The notes under the pieces were generated by a model. The model was not told where the DNA came from. It did no database searches and saw only the letters and a program-made list of their open reading frames with translations. A stretch of 64,000 nt of DNA from Actinocorallia longicatena. GTDB taxonomy: Bacteria > Actinomycetota > Actinomycetes > Streptosporangiales > Streptosporangiaceae. This document shows positions 17,916 through 26,350 of this stretch, in pieces; positions within the stretch are counted from its first letter, which is position 1, and every line of letters begins with the position of its first letter. The position numbers were made by a program, and so were the translations under genes. The DNA is taken from contig NZ_BAAAUV010000009.1 in NCBI RefSeq assembly GCF_039534125.1, positions 62,001 to 126,000 on the forward strand, written 5' to 3'.

Positions 17916-18791
17916 ATGTTCGATCTGCACCGGCTACGGCTGCTGCGCGAGCTGAAGCACCGCGGCACCCTCGCCGCGGTCGCCGCCGCGCTCTCCTACA
18001 GCCCCTCGACGGTCTCCCAGCAGCTCTCCCAGCTCGAGGCCGAGGCGGGGGTTCCGCTGCTGGAACCGGTCGGGCGCAGGGTGAGGCTCACCCCGCAGGC
18101 CGAGATCCTCGTCGCGCACACCGAGGCCGTCCTGGAACGGCTGGAGCGGGCCGAGGCCGACATCGCCGCCTCGCTGACCGGGATCAGCGGGACCCTGCGC
18201 GTGGCCTCCTTCCAGACCGCCGCGCTCTCGCTCCTGCCCGACGCGCTGTCGCAGCTTCGCGCCGCCCATCCTCTGCTGCGCGTCCACGTGACCCAGGCCG
18301 AGCCCGACCGGGCGCTTCCCGCGCTGCTGGCCCGCGACTTCGACCTGGTGATCGCCGAGGAGTATCCGGGCAACCCCAATCCGCGGCTGCCGGAGCTCGA
18401 GCACGAGGACCTCTGCGACGATCCGCTCCGGCTGGCGCTCCCGGGACCGGATCTCGCGGGCCTGCACGACCTCGCCGCCCATCCGTGGGTGATGGAGCCC
18501 GCGGGCACCCCCGCCCACCGCTGGGCGACGACCGTCTGCCGCGAGGCCGGGTTCGAGCCGGACGTCCGCTTCGAGTCGACCGACCTGCTGCTGCACCTGA
18601 GCCTCGTCGAGCACGGCCACGCCGCCGCGTTCCTCCCCGACCTGCTGTGGAACGGGGCCGCCCCGGCCGTCCCGCTGCGCGACCTGCCCGCCTCACGCCG
18701 CCTGTTCACCTCGGTCCGCCGCGGCCACAGCGCCCATCCGGCGATCGTCGCCTGCCGCCGCGTCCTCAGGGACCTCGCCGCCCCGTCCTGA
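17916..18791 (+). CDS. LysR-family transcriptional regulator
   Basis: The 291-residue protein starts MFDLHRLRLLRELKHRGTLA with a LysR winged helix (AALSYSPSTVSQQLSQLEAE, about 28-47) followed by a linker helix and a periplasmic-binding-protein-like effector domain. It is divergent from the DpaL-like gene, so the lyase and thiolase are its likely targets. The AT-rich spacer (CACACGTTTTCGACGATTATTC) could hold the LysR box. It ends six bases from the convergent NERD gene without an obvious terminator. Confidence 0.92.
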   Translation: MFDLHRLRLLRELKHRGTLAAVAAALSYSPSTVSQQLSQLEAEAGVPLLEPVGRRVRLTPQAEILVAHTEAVLERLERAEADIAASLTGISGTLRVASFQTAALSLLPDALSQLRAAHPLLRVHVTQAEPDRALPALLARDFDLVIAEEYPGNPNPRLPELEHEDLCDDPLRLALPGPDLAGLHDLAAHPWVMEPAGTPAHRWATTVCREAGFEPDVRFESTDLLLHLSLVEHGHAAAFLPDLLWNGAAPAVPLRDLPASRRLFTSVRRGHSAHPAIVACRRVLRDLAAPS

Positions 18792-18797
18792 CGCCCG

Positions 18798-19691
18798 TCA
18801 CGGCCGCCAGGTCCCGGGGCGCCTGGCCACGGCGTGCACCCGTTCCACCTGGGCGTCGGTCAGCAGGCGGGGCCGGGAGCGGAGCCAGCCGCGCAGCGCC
18901 CGGACGTCCCCGAGCACGGCCATGTCACGGGGGCCGCCCTCCCTGACGGCGAAGTCGCCCGTCCCGGCGAACACGATGGCGGCCACGACGGGAGGCGGTT
19001 CCCCGCCGAGCGCGGCCGCGAGGAGTTTCGCCGCGCGGGCTCCCTCGTGCCGGGAGTTGCGGAGGTAGTCGGTCGCGTAGCCGTTGATCCGCAGGGTGCG
19101 GCCGCTGACGCGGACCTTCCCGCGGGTCCGCTTGGTGTTGAGGGTGACGACGCCGAACGGACCGACCAGCACATGGTCGATGTCGGCGCTCCGCCGGCCG
19201 ACCGGGACGGAGTGCAGGACGTGCCAGCCCTCGCGGGCGGCCCACCGCCCGAGCGCCCGGCCGACCTTCTCCTCGCCTCTGGCCCCGTAGGCGAAGGCCG
19301 CCGCGTCGGTCCTGATCCGCAGGATCCGCGCGAGGAGCTCCCGGACGGGCCGCAGCCTCCGCAGCCGCTCCGCCTCAGCCCGCGCCGAGCTTCCGGCCGC
19401 GTTCCCCGCCAGATCCCCCACCAGATCCCCCGCCGGTTCCCGCTCGGGTTCCGGCGCGGTTTCCGGCGCGGGTTCCGGCTCCGGTGCCGGGAGCGCGGTG
19501 GCGGGCGGCGGGACGGCGAGCCGGGCGCACTCGGCGGCGACGGCCGTCCAGAAGGGGCCGGGGTCGGTGTGCGGGGCGAGGTGGTGTTCCCCGGTGTCCG
19601 GGGCGTACCAGCCGAGATCCTGCTCGGCCCGCTTGACGTAGAGGCGGAATCGGCCGTAGCGGCGCCAGGGGGTCACCTGCAGCTCGGTCAC
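18798..19691 (-). CDS. NERD (nuclease-related) domain protein
   Basis: The 297-residue protein has a variable N-terminal region with a Pro/Glu/Ala-rich stretch (about 60-90, PEPEPAPETAPEPERE), then a NERD domain. The NERD motifs are GARGEEKVGRALGRWAAREG, DIDHVLVGPFGVVTLNTKRT and a final basic C-terminal helix. NERD domains resemble restriction-endonuclease-fold nucleases; the D..NTK pattern (about Asp171 to Lys188) keeps the catalytic layout. It begins with GTG at 19691. No signal peptide is seen. A role in DNA processing is inferred from the family only. Confidence 0.85.
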   Translation of the reverse strand: MTELQVTPWRRYGRFRLYVKRAEQDLGWYAPDTGEHHLAPHTDPGPFWTAVAAECARLAVPPPATALPAPEPEPAPETAPEPEREPAGDLVGDLAGNAAGSSARAEAERLRRLRPVRELLARILRIRTDAAAFAYGARGEEKVGRALGRWAAREGWHVLHSVPVGRRSADIDHVLVGPFGVVTLNTKRTRGKVRVSGRTLRINGYATDYLRNSRHEGARAAKLLAAALGGEPPPVVAAIVFAGTGDFAVREGGPRDMAVLGDVRALRGWLRSRPRLLTDAQVERVHAVARRPGTWRP

Positions 19692-19744
19692 CCGCCCACC
19701 GTAGATCGGAAATTCTCACGAGGGGCCGGTGCGGCCGGGGTCGG

Positions 19745-20575
19745 TCAGAGGGCGAGGGCGGAGTCGATGGCCATGGCGGTGTAGCCGAGGGCCTCGGTGC
19801 GGCGGGTGAAGGGGGTGGCGTAGAGGGAGCGGGTGTCCTCGGCGGTGCGGATGCGGAGGCACTCGTCGAGGATGCGGTACCAGGGCTCGGGGAAGACCGT
19901 GCGGGCGTAGTGGGCGGCGGCGGACTTGGAGATCACGCGGCCGGTGGCGAGCATGTGGTGCAGCCGGCTGACGCCCAGCACGCCCCAGGCGGGGGCCCAG
20001 GTGCCGAGCAGCGCGAGCCCGGCCGGGGTGGTGGGCCGCGAGCCGCGCTCCCACCACGGGCGCCAGTAGTTCCTGAGGTTGTCGCGGGTCCAGGCGGCCA
20101 GTCCTGCGGGGTCGGCGGCGACGACGAGATCCTGGGCGAACGGGCCGCGCAGCGTGACGCCGCGGTGGGCGAGGGTGTGCCACAGGACCGGGTTCCGGCC
20201 GCCGCTCGTGGCGGGGGTCAGGGTCTGCCCCCGGACGTGCGGGCCCTTCGCCGCGGCCGACGGGTCGCGGGCCAGCTCGTCCCAGGTGAGGTAGACCCCG
20301 TCGAAGAACGGGTGGGGGTGGAGCCGGGCGAGCTGGCTGTGGACGAGCTCCAGCGCGCGGACCTGCTCGGTGGTGGCCGGGGCGCGGGAGACGGCGACGA
20401 AGTCGATGTCGCTCTCCCCCGGGCGGAAGTCGTCGAGGGCCGCCGAGCCCGTCAGGTACAGCCCTTCGACCAGGTCAGGGGTGGCCGCGTCGGCCAGGGA
20501 GAGATAGGTCGCGGCCACCTCGATCACCTGTGGGTGCACCGTGACGTCCGCGATCTCTCCTCGAAAAGATCCCAC
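19745..20575 (-). CDS. Aminoglycoside adenylyltransferase-like nucleotidyltransferase (AadA/DUF4111 type)
   Basis: The 276-residue protein has the nucleotidyltransferase motif GSAALDDFRPGESDID (about 43-58), the GS..L..F...SDID pattern of AadA-type ANT(3'') enzymes, and a helical C-terminal domain matching the DUF4111 type. Such enzymes adenylylate streptomycin/spectinomycin; many chromosomal homologues have unknown substrates, so resistance cannot be claimed. The GTG start at 20575 follows GGGGGATGC. It stands alone between two genes of the same strand, 59 bases downstream of the fusion oxidoreductase. Confidence 0.78.
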   Translation of the reverse strand: MGSFRGEIADVTVHPQVIEVAATYLSLADAATPDLVEGLYLTGSAALDDFRPGESDIDFVAVSRAPATTEQVRALELVHSQLARLHPHPFFDGVYLTWDELARDPSAAAKGPHVRGQTLTPATSGGRNPVLWHTLAHRGVTLRGPFAQDLVVAADPAGLAAWTRDNLRNYWRPWWERGSRPTTPAGLALLGTWAPAWGVLGVSRLHHMLATGRVISKSAAAHYARTVFPEPWYRILDECLRIRTAEDTRSLYATPFTRRTEALGYTAMAIDSALAL

Positions 20576-20634
20576 CGAGCATCCCCCGTCGCAGATTTCC
20601 TGAAAAGCAACGGTAACTCAACGCGTCCGCGCGA

Positions 20635-22218
20635 TTACTTCTTTTCGGGAAGACGGCGGGCGTGCAGGACCGTGTCGTAGACCGTGACGCCGTCCCCCTC
20701 GTGGCTCTTTCCCGCGCGGGAACGGGTGTCCGCCGCGACGATCTCCCATCCGCCGGGATCGAGCGCGGCGGCCAGTTCCTCCGCGGTGAAGAACAGATCG
20801 GGCACCTGCGGGCGGGGCACCGGCCCCTGGAGGTCCTTGGGATGGTGGCCGACGATGAGCAGGCTTCCGCCCGGTGCGACGGCCGCCGCCAGCCGGGCGT
20901 ACAGGGCCTCGCGCGGCTCCCTGGGCAGATGCATGAACTGGGCGGAGACCAGGTCGTAGACCTCTACCGGGGTCCAGTTCACGGCGTCGGCGCGCTCCCA
21001 CCGGATCCGGCCGGCGACCCCGGCGGCCTCGGCGTGGGCCGCTCCCCTGGCCAGTGCGGCGGGCGCGATGTCGACGGCCGTCACGCTCCAGCCGCGCCCG
21101 GCGAGCCAGATCGCGTCGGCGCCCTCCCCTGCGCCCACGTCCAGGGCCGTGCCGGGGGTGAGCGGGCCGGCGTCGGAGACGAGGTGCCGGTTGGGCTCCC
21201 CGCTCCAGACGGAGTCCCCGGCGGAGTAGCGCTCCTGCCAGAACTCCTCCTCGAACATCTTCTTCACCGTGCCGCGCAGGGCCGCGACGGCGTGACGGGC
21301 GTCCTCGGCCACGAGGTCGGCGTTGATGGCGGCGCCCGCGGTGAGGCCCTGGGCGGCGGCCGTGACGACCTGGGCCCTGAGGTCGGCGACGTTCCCCGCC
21401 GCCCAGACGCCCGGCACCCCGGTCGCCCCGTTGGCGTCGACGACGAGATGGGAGCCGAAGACGTGCCCGTTGACCGCGAACTCGGTGATCTCCAGGTCGA
21501 GCGAGGCGAGGAAGGAGGCGCGGGCGGTGAAGCGCGGCGCGACGACCAGGGCGTCCAGCGGGACGGTCGTGCCGGACGCGAGACGGACCCCGGTGAGCCG
21601 GTCGCCTTCGGTCTCCAGCCCGGTCACCTCGCCGTTGACGATCCTGATGCCGAGCGCGTGCATCGTCTCCCGGTCCTCGTCGGCGAGCTCGGCCGAGGCG
21701 TGGGTGAGGAAGGTGACGTCCCCGCTGAGCTGGCGGAAGAGCAGCGCCTGGTGGGTCCCGGCGCCGCCGTTCAGGACGCCGATCGCCTGGTCGCGCACCT
21801 CCCAGCCGTGGCAGTACGGGCAGTGCAGGACGTCGCGGCCGAAGCGCTCGGCCAGGCCCGGCACGTCCGGCAGGTCGTCGACCAGGCCGGTCGCCACCAG
21901 CAGCCGCCGCGCCCGGACCTCGGCGCCGCCGGCCAGGGCGACCAGGAATCCGCCGTCCGGCGTCGCCCGGGCGGTCTCCACCGCGCCGGTCACGAGGTGG
22001 CCGCCGTAGCCCTCGACCTCGGCCCGGCCGGCGGCGATGAGGTCGCGCGGGCCGGTGCCGTCGCGGCCGAGGTAGTTGTGCATGTGCTCCGCGGGGGCGT
22101 TGCGGGGCTCGCCGCCGTCGATCACCAGGACCGAGCGGCGGGACCTGGCCAGGGCGAGCGCTCCGCTCAGCCCGGCCGCGCCGCCGCCGATCACCACCAC
22201 GTCGTAGGTCTCGTCCAT
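20635..22218 (-). CDS. Fusion of a thioredoxin-reductase-like flavoprotein with a SAM methyltransferase
   Basis: The 527-residue protein joins two enzymes. Residues 1 to about 310 form a two-dinucleotide-binding-domain flavoprotein (VVVIGGGAAGLSGALALARS at the N-terminus, CPYC at 133-136, GVWAAGNVADLRAQVVTAAA in the FAD-binding C-half) like bacterial thioredoxin reductase but without a separate thioredoxin. From about 320 a class I methyltransferase follows (ALDVGAGEGADAIWLAGRGW as motif I). The same fusion is recorded in other actinomycetes, so it is not an assembly accident. Substrates are unknown. The ATG at 22218 has GAGAGGATC upstream; a longer frame to 22359 overlaps the upstream gene. 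Confidence 0.9.
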   Translation of the reverse strand: MDETYDVVVIGGGAAGLSGALALARSRRSVLVIDGGEPRNAPAEHMHNYLGRDGTGPRDLIAAGRAEVEGYGGHLVTGAVETARATPDGGFLVALAGGAEVRARRLLVATGLVDDLPDVPGLAERFGRDVLHCPYCHGWEVRDQAIGVLNGGAGTHQALLFRQLSGDVTFLTHASAELADEDRETMHALGIRIVNGEVTGLETEGDRLTGVRLASGTTVPLDALVVAPRFTARASFLASLDLEITEFAVNGHVFGSHLVVDANGATGVPGVWAAGNVADLRAQVVTAAAQGLTAGAAINADLVAEDARHAVAALRGTVKKMFEEEFWQERYSAGDSVWSGEPNRHLVSDAGPLTPGTALDVGAGEGADAIWLAGRGWSVTAVDIAPAALARGAAHAEAAGVAGRIRWERADAVNWTPVEVYDLVSAQFMHLPREPREALYARLAAAVAPGGSLLIVGHHPKDLQGPVPRPQVPDLFFTAEELAAALDPGGWEIVAADTRSRAGKSHEGDGVTVYDTVLHARRLPEKK

Positions 22219-22258
22219 GTCCGATCCTCTCTCTCGCGCCCACTGTGCGCGAAGCGAT

Positions 22259-22290
22259 GCCGTTCCGGCAAATACCGTTGCCGGAATGGC
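22259..22290. promoter_or_regulatory. 12-bp inverted repeat between the MEDS-HATPase gene and the fusion oxidoreductase
   Basis: TTCCGGCA (22263-22270) and TGCCGGAA (22279-22286) are exact, extended by GCC/GGC on either side (22259-22290, one mismatch). It lies just after the MEDS-HATPase stop and before the fusion gene start, so it may terminate the one or control the other. Confidence 0.5.
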
Positions 22291-22294
22291 AACT

Positions 22295-23197
22295 TCAGAG
22301 GCGGACGCGCAGGCGGAAGAGGGTGCCGGTCGAGCCTGTGCGGATCTCCACGAAGTCACAGAGCTTGCGGACGGCCCACATCCCGGCGTCGCCCGTCCTG
22401 GACGGGTCGGGCGGGACGAAGCCGAGGAACGGGTCGTCGAGCAGGAATTCGTGGTCGATCAGATCGCAGACGACCTGCTCGCCGTCGGACCAGACCCACA
22501 GGGATCCGACGCCGCTGCCGTGCTTGATGATGTTGGTGGCGACCTCGTTGACGGCCAGCACCAGCGGGAAGGTCCTGGTCAGGCCGAGGCCGGCGGCCTC
22601 CCGCCCGGTGAAGTCCCGCAGGGCAGCCAGGTCGCCGCGCCGGAACCCGCGGGAGGCGATCGGGTCGGCCGGGGCGGCCAGCGGGGCGCGGTCGCACTCG
22701 GCGGAGAAGCGCACCGGGTCGGTGTAGTGCTCGCCCTGGTGGGTGCGGCGGGCGGCGTCGAGGACTCCGGAGGAGACGGTCCGCCGGTCGTAGGCGCAGA
22801 GCATGCGGGTGGGCGTTCCCGCGAACACGACGTTGATCAGGGCCTCGTAGCGCTTCCACTCCCGGATCTCGGCGGGGCTGCGGCCGTCCCACACGGGTTC
22901 GGCCAGCACCCTGACCCCGCCGGCCGGCCACCACTTCTCGCGGCCGAGCCCGACCAGGGCCGACAGGGTCCGGGCGGGGGTGTCGAACCACTCGCGGGCG
23001 TCGAGGCACTGGAGCGGCCACGGGACGCGTTCGGCGAGCGCGGCGAACCGGTCGGCCGCGCTGATCACGACCAGGGTCTCGCCGGCGTCGACCCGGGTGC
23101 CGAGGAACAGCGCTCCGGCCTCGAGGAAGTCCTCGTCGCGGTCGTAGCCGAACTCCCGGTGGACCAGGAGTTCCGTGCCGGTCCCGATCATGGGCAT
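22295..23197 (-). CDS. MEDS-domain sensor with HATPase (anti-sigma-factor-like) output
   Basis: The 300-residue protein has an N-terminal MEDS (DcmR-type sensory) domain (about 8-155: HREFGYDRDEDFLEAGALFL, GETLVVISAADRF, RRTHQG near its end) and a C-terminal GHKL ATPase of the RsbW/SpoIIAB type (about 190-300). The N box LAVNEVATNIIKHG (about 214-227) is intact and SRTGDAGMWAVRKLCDF gives the G box. The D box position reads LIDHEF, without the usual D-x-G glycine. It sits 21 bases downstream of the MEDS-STAS gene. The ATG at 23197 follows GGAGGAGGG. Confidence 0.85.
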   Translation of the reverse strand: MPMIGTGTELLVHREFGYDRDEDFLEAGALFLGTRVDAGETLVVISAADRFAALAERVPWPLQCLDAREWFDTPARTLSALVGLGREKWWPAGGVRVLAEPVWDGRSPAEIREWKRYEALINVVFAGTPTRMLCAYDRRTVSSGVLDAARRTHQGEHYTDPVRFSAECDRAPLAAPADPIASRGFRRGDLAALRDFTGREAAGLGLTRTFPLVLAVNEVATNIIKHGSGVGSLWVWSDGEQVVCDLIDHEFLLDDPFLGFVPPDPSRTGDAGMWAVRKLCDFVEIRTGSTGTLFRLRVRL

Positions 23198-23218
23198 CGC
23201 TCTGCCCTCCTCCCCCGG

Positions 23219-24127
23219 TCAGCCTTCCTCGACGTAGAGGCCGGGCAGTCCCTCCCACCCGGCGGCCCGGAGCAGTTCGACGATCGACTCGGGTACCTCG
23301 CGCAGCATGACCTGGCGTTCCCTGCCCTCCGCCGAGATCCGGGCGTCCAGGAGGAGGCGCAGGCCCGCCATGTCACAGAAGCCTACGCCCGAAAGGTCGA
23401 GGCAGAGGAGGTCGGTCCGCTCCGCCAGGGTGGCGAGCGCCCCGGACAGCGCGGGCAAGGAGGACTCCTCGATGGTCCCGTGCAGGGAGAGACCGGGCGG
23501 GGTGAACCGGGGGGCGATCCGCAGGGTGCCGTCGTCGTGGACGTCGTCGACCCGCGCGTTGCCGCCCGCGTGGACGGCCAGCAGCCGTTCGAGGGAGCGG
23601 CGGCCGAACCAGCGGGTGTCGTACTGGCACAGGGCCATCGCGCTGACCGGCATGGTCTGGAAGATCTGCTCGATCTTCTCCTCGAACTCGGCGAACCGGT
23701 CCGAGCCCGGCCAGCCGCGCAGCGAGAACGTCTTCTCGCAGGTCAGGCGGAGGCCCGAGTGGTCCTGGAGGAGGGCCATCTCCAGATGGGTGCCGAACAG
23801 GGCGACGATCTCGTCGGGGTCGAACCGGCCGGTCGCCAGGTAGGCGGACTCGGCGGGGAGGATCACGAGGTGGTCGTTCTTGAGGGCGTCGTCGAAGTCG
23901 ACCAGGTCGGCCTCCGGTTCCTCCCGCAGCCAGCCGAGGACGGCGTCGGGCGCCACCCCGTCGGAGACGTAGACGACCTTGTGGCCCTGAGCGAGACCGT
24001 CGCTGACGAAGGTGAACAGCGCCGACCTGCGCTCCAGGTCGTTGTCGTAGGGGAGGCAGAGATGGTCGCCGAACTTCATGCCGCCGATGGCACGGCTCCG
24101 GGCTCTGCTCTCGGAGGGAGAGGTCAT
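23219..24127 (-). CDS. MEDS-domain sensor with STAS (anti-anti-sigma-like) output
   Basis: The 302-residue protein has an N-terminal MEDS domain (GDHLCLPYDNDLERRSALFT at about 20-39, HLEMALLQDHSGLRLTCEK, CQYDTRWF) and a C-terminal STAS domain (about 208-300, with LLCLDLSGVGFCDMAGLRLL). The STAS loop reads D252-M-A-G, lacking the serine or threonine that anti-sigma kinases phosphorylate in SpoIIAA-type proteins. The partner gene encodes a MEDS-HATPase, giving a two-gene switch. The ATG at 24127 has GGAG eight bases upstream. Confidence 0.85.
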   Translation of the reverse strand: MTSPSESRARSRAIGGMKFGDHLCLPYDNDLERRSALFTFVSDGLAQGHKVVYVSDGVAPDAVLGWLREEPEADLVDFDDALKNDHLVILPAESAYLATGRFDPDEIVALFGTHLEMALLQDHSGLRLTCEKTFSLRGWPGSDRFAEFEEKIEQIFQTMPVSAMALCQYDTRWFGRRSLERLLAVHAGGNARVDDVHDDGTLRIAPRFTPPGLSLHGTIEESSLPALSGALATLAERTDLLCLDLSGVGFCDMAGLRLLLDARISAEGRERQVMLREVPESIVELLRAAGWEGLPGLYVEEG

Positions 24128-24211
24128 GGAGTGCTCCGAACGGATTCCGCTGCTGGGATTCCAGCTAACAACACTCAGCGCGTTCCCGTCCGGACTTTCC
24201 GTGTTTGTACG

Positions 24212-24856
24212 TCAGGCCCTTTCCGCGTGCGGTACCCCGTTCCAGCGCCAGCGGGTGAGCCGGGGACGGCCGGGCAGATCGGCGCGGCCGGTGGCCCACA
24301 GCAGCGTGGTCCACGGGTCGGTGGCGAGGGGCGCGTCGGGGAAGAGCCGGTACAGGACGCGGATGCAGAGGTCGGCGGGGGGCGTCCAGCGCAGGCCCAG
24401 GCCGGAGGCCAGGTCATGGGTGTGGACGAGGGTCTCCACGATGCCCATCGCGGCGAAGCCCTCGGCGTCGGACAGGCCGAAGCCGTGGTGGGCCCGGACG
24501 TGCGGCGGGGTCGTGCGGGCCATCGCGACGAGCAGCGCCCCGGTCGACTCCAGCGTCATCAGCAGCCCGGCGGGGCCCGCCTCCCGGTCGGCGTGGACGG
24601 CGTTGAAGGGGCCGCCCTCGCGCCGCGCGTGCCACACGAAGGGGACCTCGCCCGAGCGGGGCGGCATGCGCGGCCCGAGCTGGACCGCGTAGGCGAACAG
24701 GTCGTCGCTGAGGTGCTCGACGGTCTCCCAGCAGGTCCATTCGAGGGTTCCGGCCTTGTCGTCCCAGGCGTCGGCCGGGACCTCCTCCAGCGCGGAGACG
24801 GCCAGCTGGACGGCCAGATCGAGATCGTCGGCGGTGACGGGCGCGGGATTCGGCAT
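24212..24856 (-). CDS. Maleylpyruvate isomerase-like (MDMPI/DinB fold) protein
   Basis: The 214-residue helical protein has WTCWETVEHLSDDLFAYAVQ (about 40-59), the helix motif of MDMPI/DinB-fold enzymes with the first metal histidine, and a second helix VETLVHTHDLASGLG with the HxxxHD histidines. Members include mycothiol-dependent maleylpyruvate isomerase. Metal binding is likely; the substrate is unknown. The ATG at 24856 is abutted by GGGAG, with GGGGAT about 12 bases upstream. It follows the DUF11 gene by nine bases on the same strand. Confidence 0.8.
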   Translation of the reverse strand: MPNPAPVTADDLDLAVQLAVSALEEVPADAWDDKAGTLEWTCWETVEHLSDDLFAYAVQLGPRMPPRSGEVPFVWHARREGGPFNAVHADREAGPAGLLMTLESTGALLVAMARTTPPHVRAHHGFGLSDAEGFAAMGIVETLVHTHDLASGLGLRWTPPADLCIRVLYRLFPDAPLATDPWTTLLWATGRADLPGRPRLTRWRWNGVPHAERA

Positions 24857-24865
24857 CTCCCGACG

Positions 24866-26221
24866 CTATCCCCTCGGCACGTACGGCCCGCACTGGGCTC
24901 CGGGCGTCACCGCGCGGCAGGCGTGGTGCGGGGTCCGGCTCGGCTTGGGCTTGGGGTGGGGCTTGGGACGGGGCTTCACCGTGGTCTTCGTGGGGGTCGG
25001 CCGGGGCTTCGGCGGCTTCGGGCGCGGGACGATGTTGGTGGAGGTGCACGCGCCGTTGTTGCCGAGGAGGGCGTCGCGCAGAGGGCTGGTGGCGGTCGCG
25101 CAGTTGACGATGCCGCCCGCCGCCGCGTCCGCGTCGACCCTGCCGGTGATGCGGTAGGTGCGGCTCTCTCCCGGTGCGAGATTCACGATGGAGCAGGTCA
25201 GAACCTGGCCGAAGAGCGCGCATCCCGCGGGGACGGAGATCAGGGTGATCCGGTCGTCGATCGTGTCCACCCCGATCGTGGTGGCGGCCGTGGTCCCCCG
25301 GTTGGTGACCGTGACGTCGAAGGAGATGAGACCGCCCGGCCTGACCGTGGCGGGACCGGTCTTGGTGACATGGAGGTCGGTGTTCGAGGGGCTGGGCGGG
25401 CCGACGTCGGTGGAGGCGCAGGAGTAGTTGTTGCCGGTGTCGCTCTCGCGGCTGCCGGTGTAGACGGTGGCGCAGTTGGTGATGGAGGTCCCCAGGGGCA
25501 GGCCGGGGACGGGCTTCACCACGAGGGTGAGGGTGCGCGACTCCCCCGGGGTGAGGGTGCCGAGCGGGCAGGTGACGGTGAGGCCGCTGTCGGGACAGGC
25601 GGGGTCGCGGGTCTCGATGCTCACCAGGTTGCCGTCGGTGGGATCCTGGACGGTGACGTCGACGGCGTCGGAGGGGCCGTGGTTGGTGACGACGATCGTG
25701 TAGGTGATGGTGCCGTCGGGCAGGACCGTCGCCGGGCCGGTCTTGGTGATCTCGACGTCGGTGCTCGTCTGGGTCTGGCTGATGAGCTGGGTCTCCTGGC
25801 TCTGCGCCGAGGAGCTGGTCACCTTCGCCCTGTTGGTGAGGTTCGTGCCGTCCGCCAGGGACGGGTCGGAGGTCACCGGGATCTGGTAGCTGATGGTGCC
25901 GCCCGCGGGGATCGTCGTCCCGGCGCCGCCGCAGGTCACGACCGATCCGGCGGCCGAGCAGCCGGCCGGCAGGGTGCCCGGCGTGACCCGGGGGTCGAGG
26001 GTGTCGGTCACCGTGACGCCGGTCGCCGGGGCGTCCCCGGTGTTGGTGACCGTCACGGTGTAGACGGCCTGGTCACCGATGATCATCAGTGCCGGTGACA
26101 CCGTCTTCCGGATCTCGAGCTGGGCGCCGCGCGCCGAGGCGGCCGGCGCGCCCCCGACGACCAGCCAGGCGAGGGTGAGCGAGGCGGCCAGCACCGCGCC
26201 CGTACGAACAGTCGATCTCAC
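24866..26221 (-). CDS. Secreted DUF11-repeat surface protein with a basic proline-rich tail
   Basis: The 451-residue protein has a signal peptide (LAASLTLAWLVVGGAPAASA) followed by three DUF11 beta-sandwich repeats beginning about 40 (LEIRKTVSP), 160 (VEITKTGPA) and 280 (LHVTKTGPA). Each has paired cysteines as in LPAGCSAAGSVVTCGG. The tail (about 400-451) is rich in Pro and Lys (PKPPKPRPTPTKTTVKPRPK) and ends without LPXTG or a transmembrane segment, so wall binding by charge is possible. A GTG at 26221, six bases after GGGGGG, gives MRSTVRTG; a GTG six codons earlier is less well placed. The MDMPI-like gene follows it closely. Confidence 0.85.
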   Translation of the reverse strand: MRSTVRTGAVLAASLTLAWLVVGGAPAASARGAQLEIRKTVSPALMIIGDQAVYTVTVTNTGDAPATGVTVTDTLDPRVTPGTLPAGCSAAGSVVTCGGAGTTIPAGGTISYQIPVTSDPSLADGTNLTNRAKVTSSSAQSQETQLISQTQTSTDVEITKTGPATVLPDGTITYTIVVTNHGPSDAVDVTVQDPTDGNLVSIETRDPACPDSGLTVTCPLGTLTPGESRTLTLVVKPVPGLPLGTSITNCATVYTGSRESDTGNNYSCASTDVGPPSPSNTDLHVTKTGPATVRPGGLISFDVTVTNRGTTAATTIGVDTIDDRITLISVPAGCALFGQVLTCSIVNLAPGESRTYRITGRVDADAAAGGIVNCATATSPLRDALLGNNGACTSTNIVPRPKPPKPRPTPTKTTVKPRPKPHPKPKPSRTPHHACRAVTPGAQCGPYVPRG

Positions 26222-26350
26222 CAGAACCCCCCGTAACACGACGACCTGACCCGCCCATCCTGTGGAGAGCCGCTTCCCCGCGGCGCCTCCGCCACTCGTC
26301 CTGGGACTGTGCTGACCGGGCCATCATCCGAACTTGATCATCCGGTGGGC

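Noticed and set aside
22217..26098. A frame of almost 1300 codons on the plus strand
   Set aside because: It covers four well-supported minus-strand genes and shows only low-complexity V/G/A/D composition.
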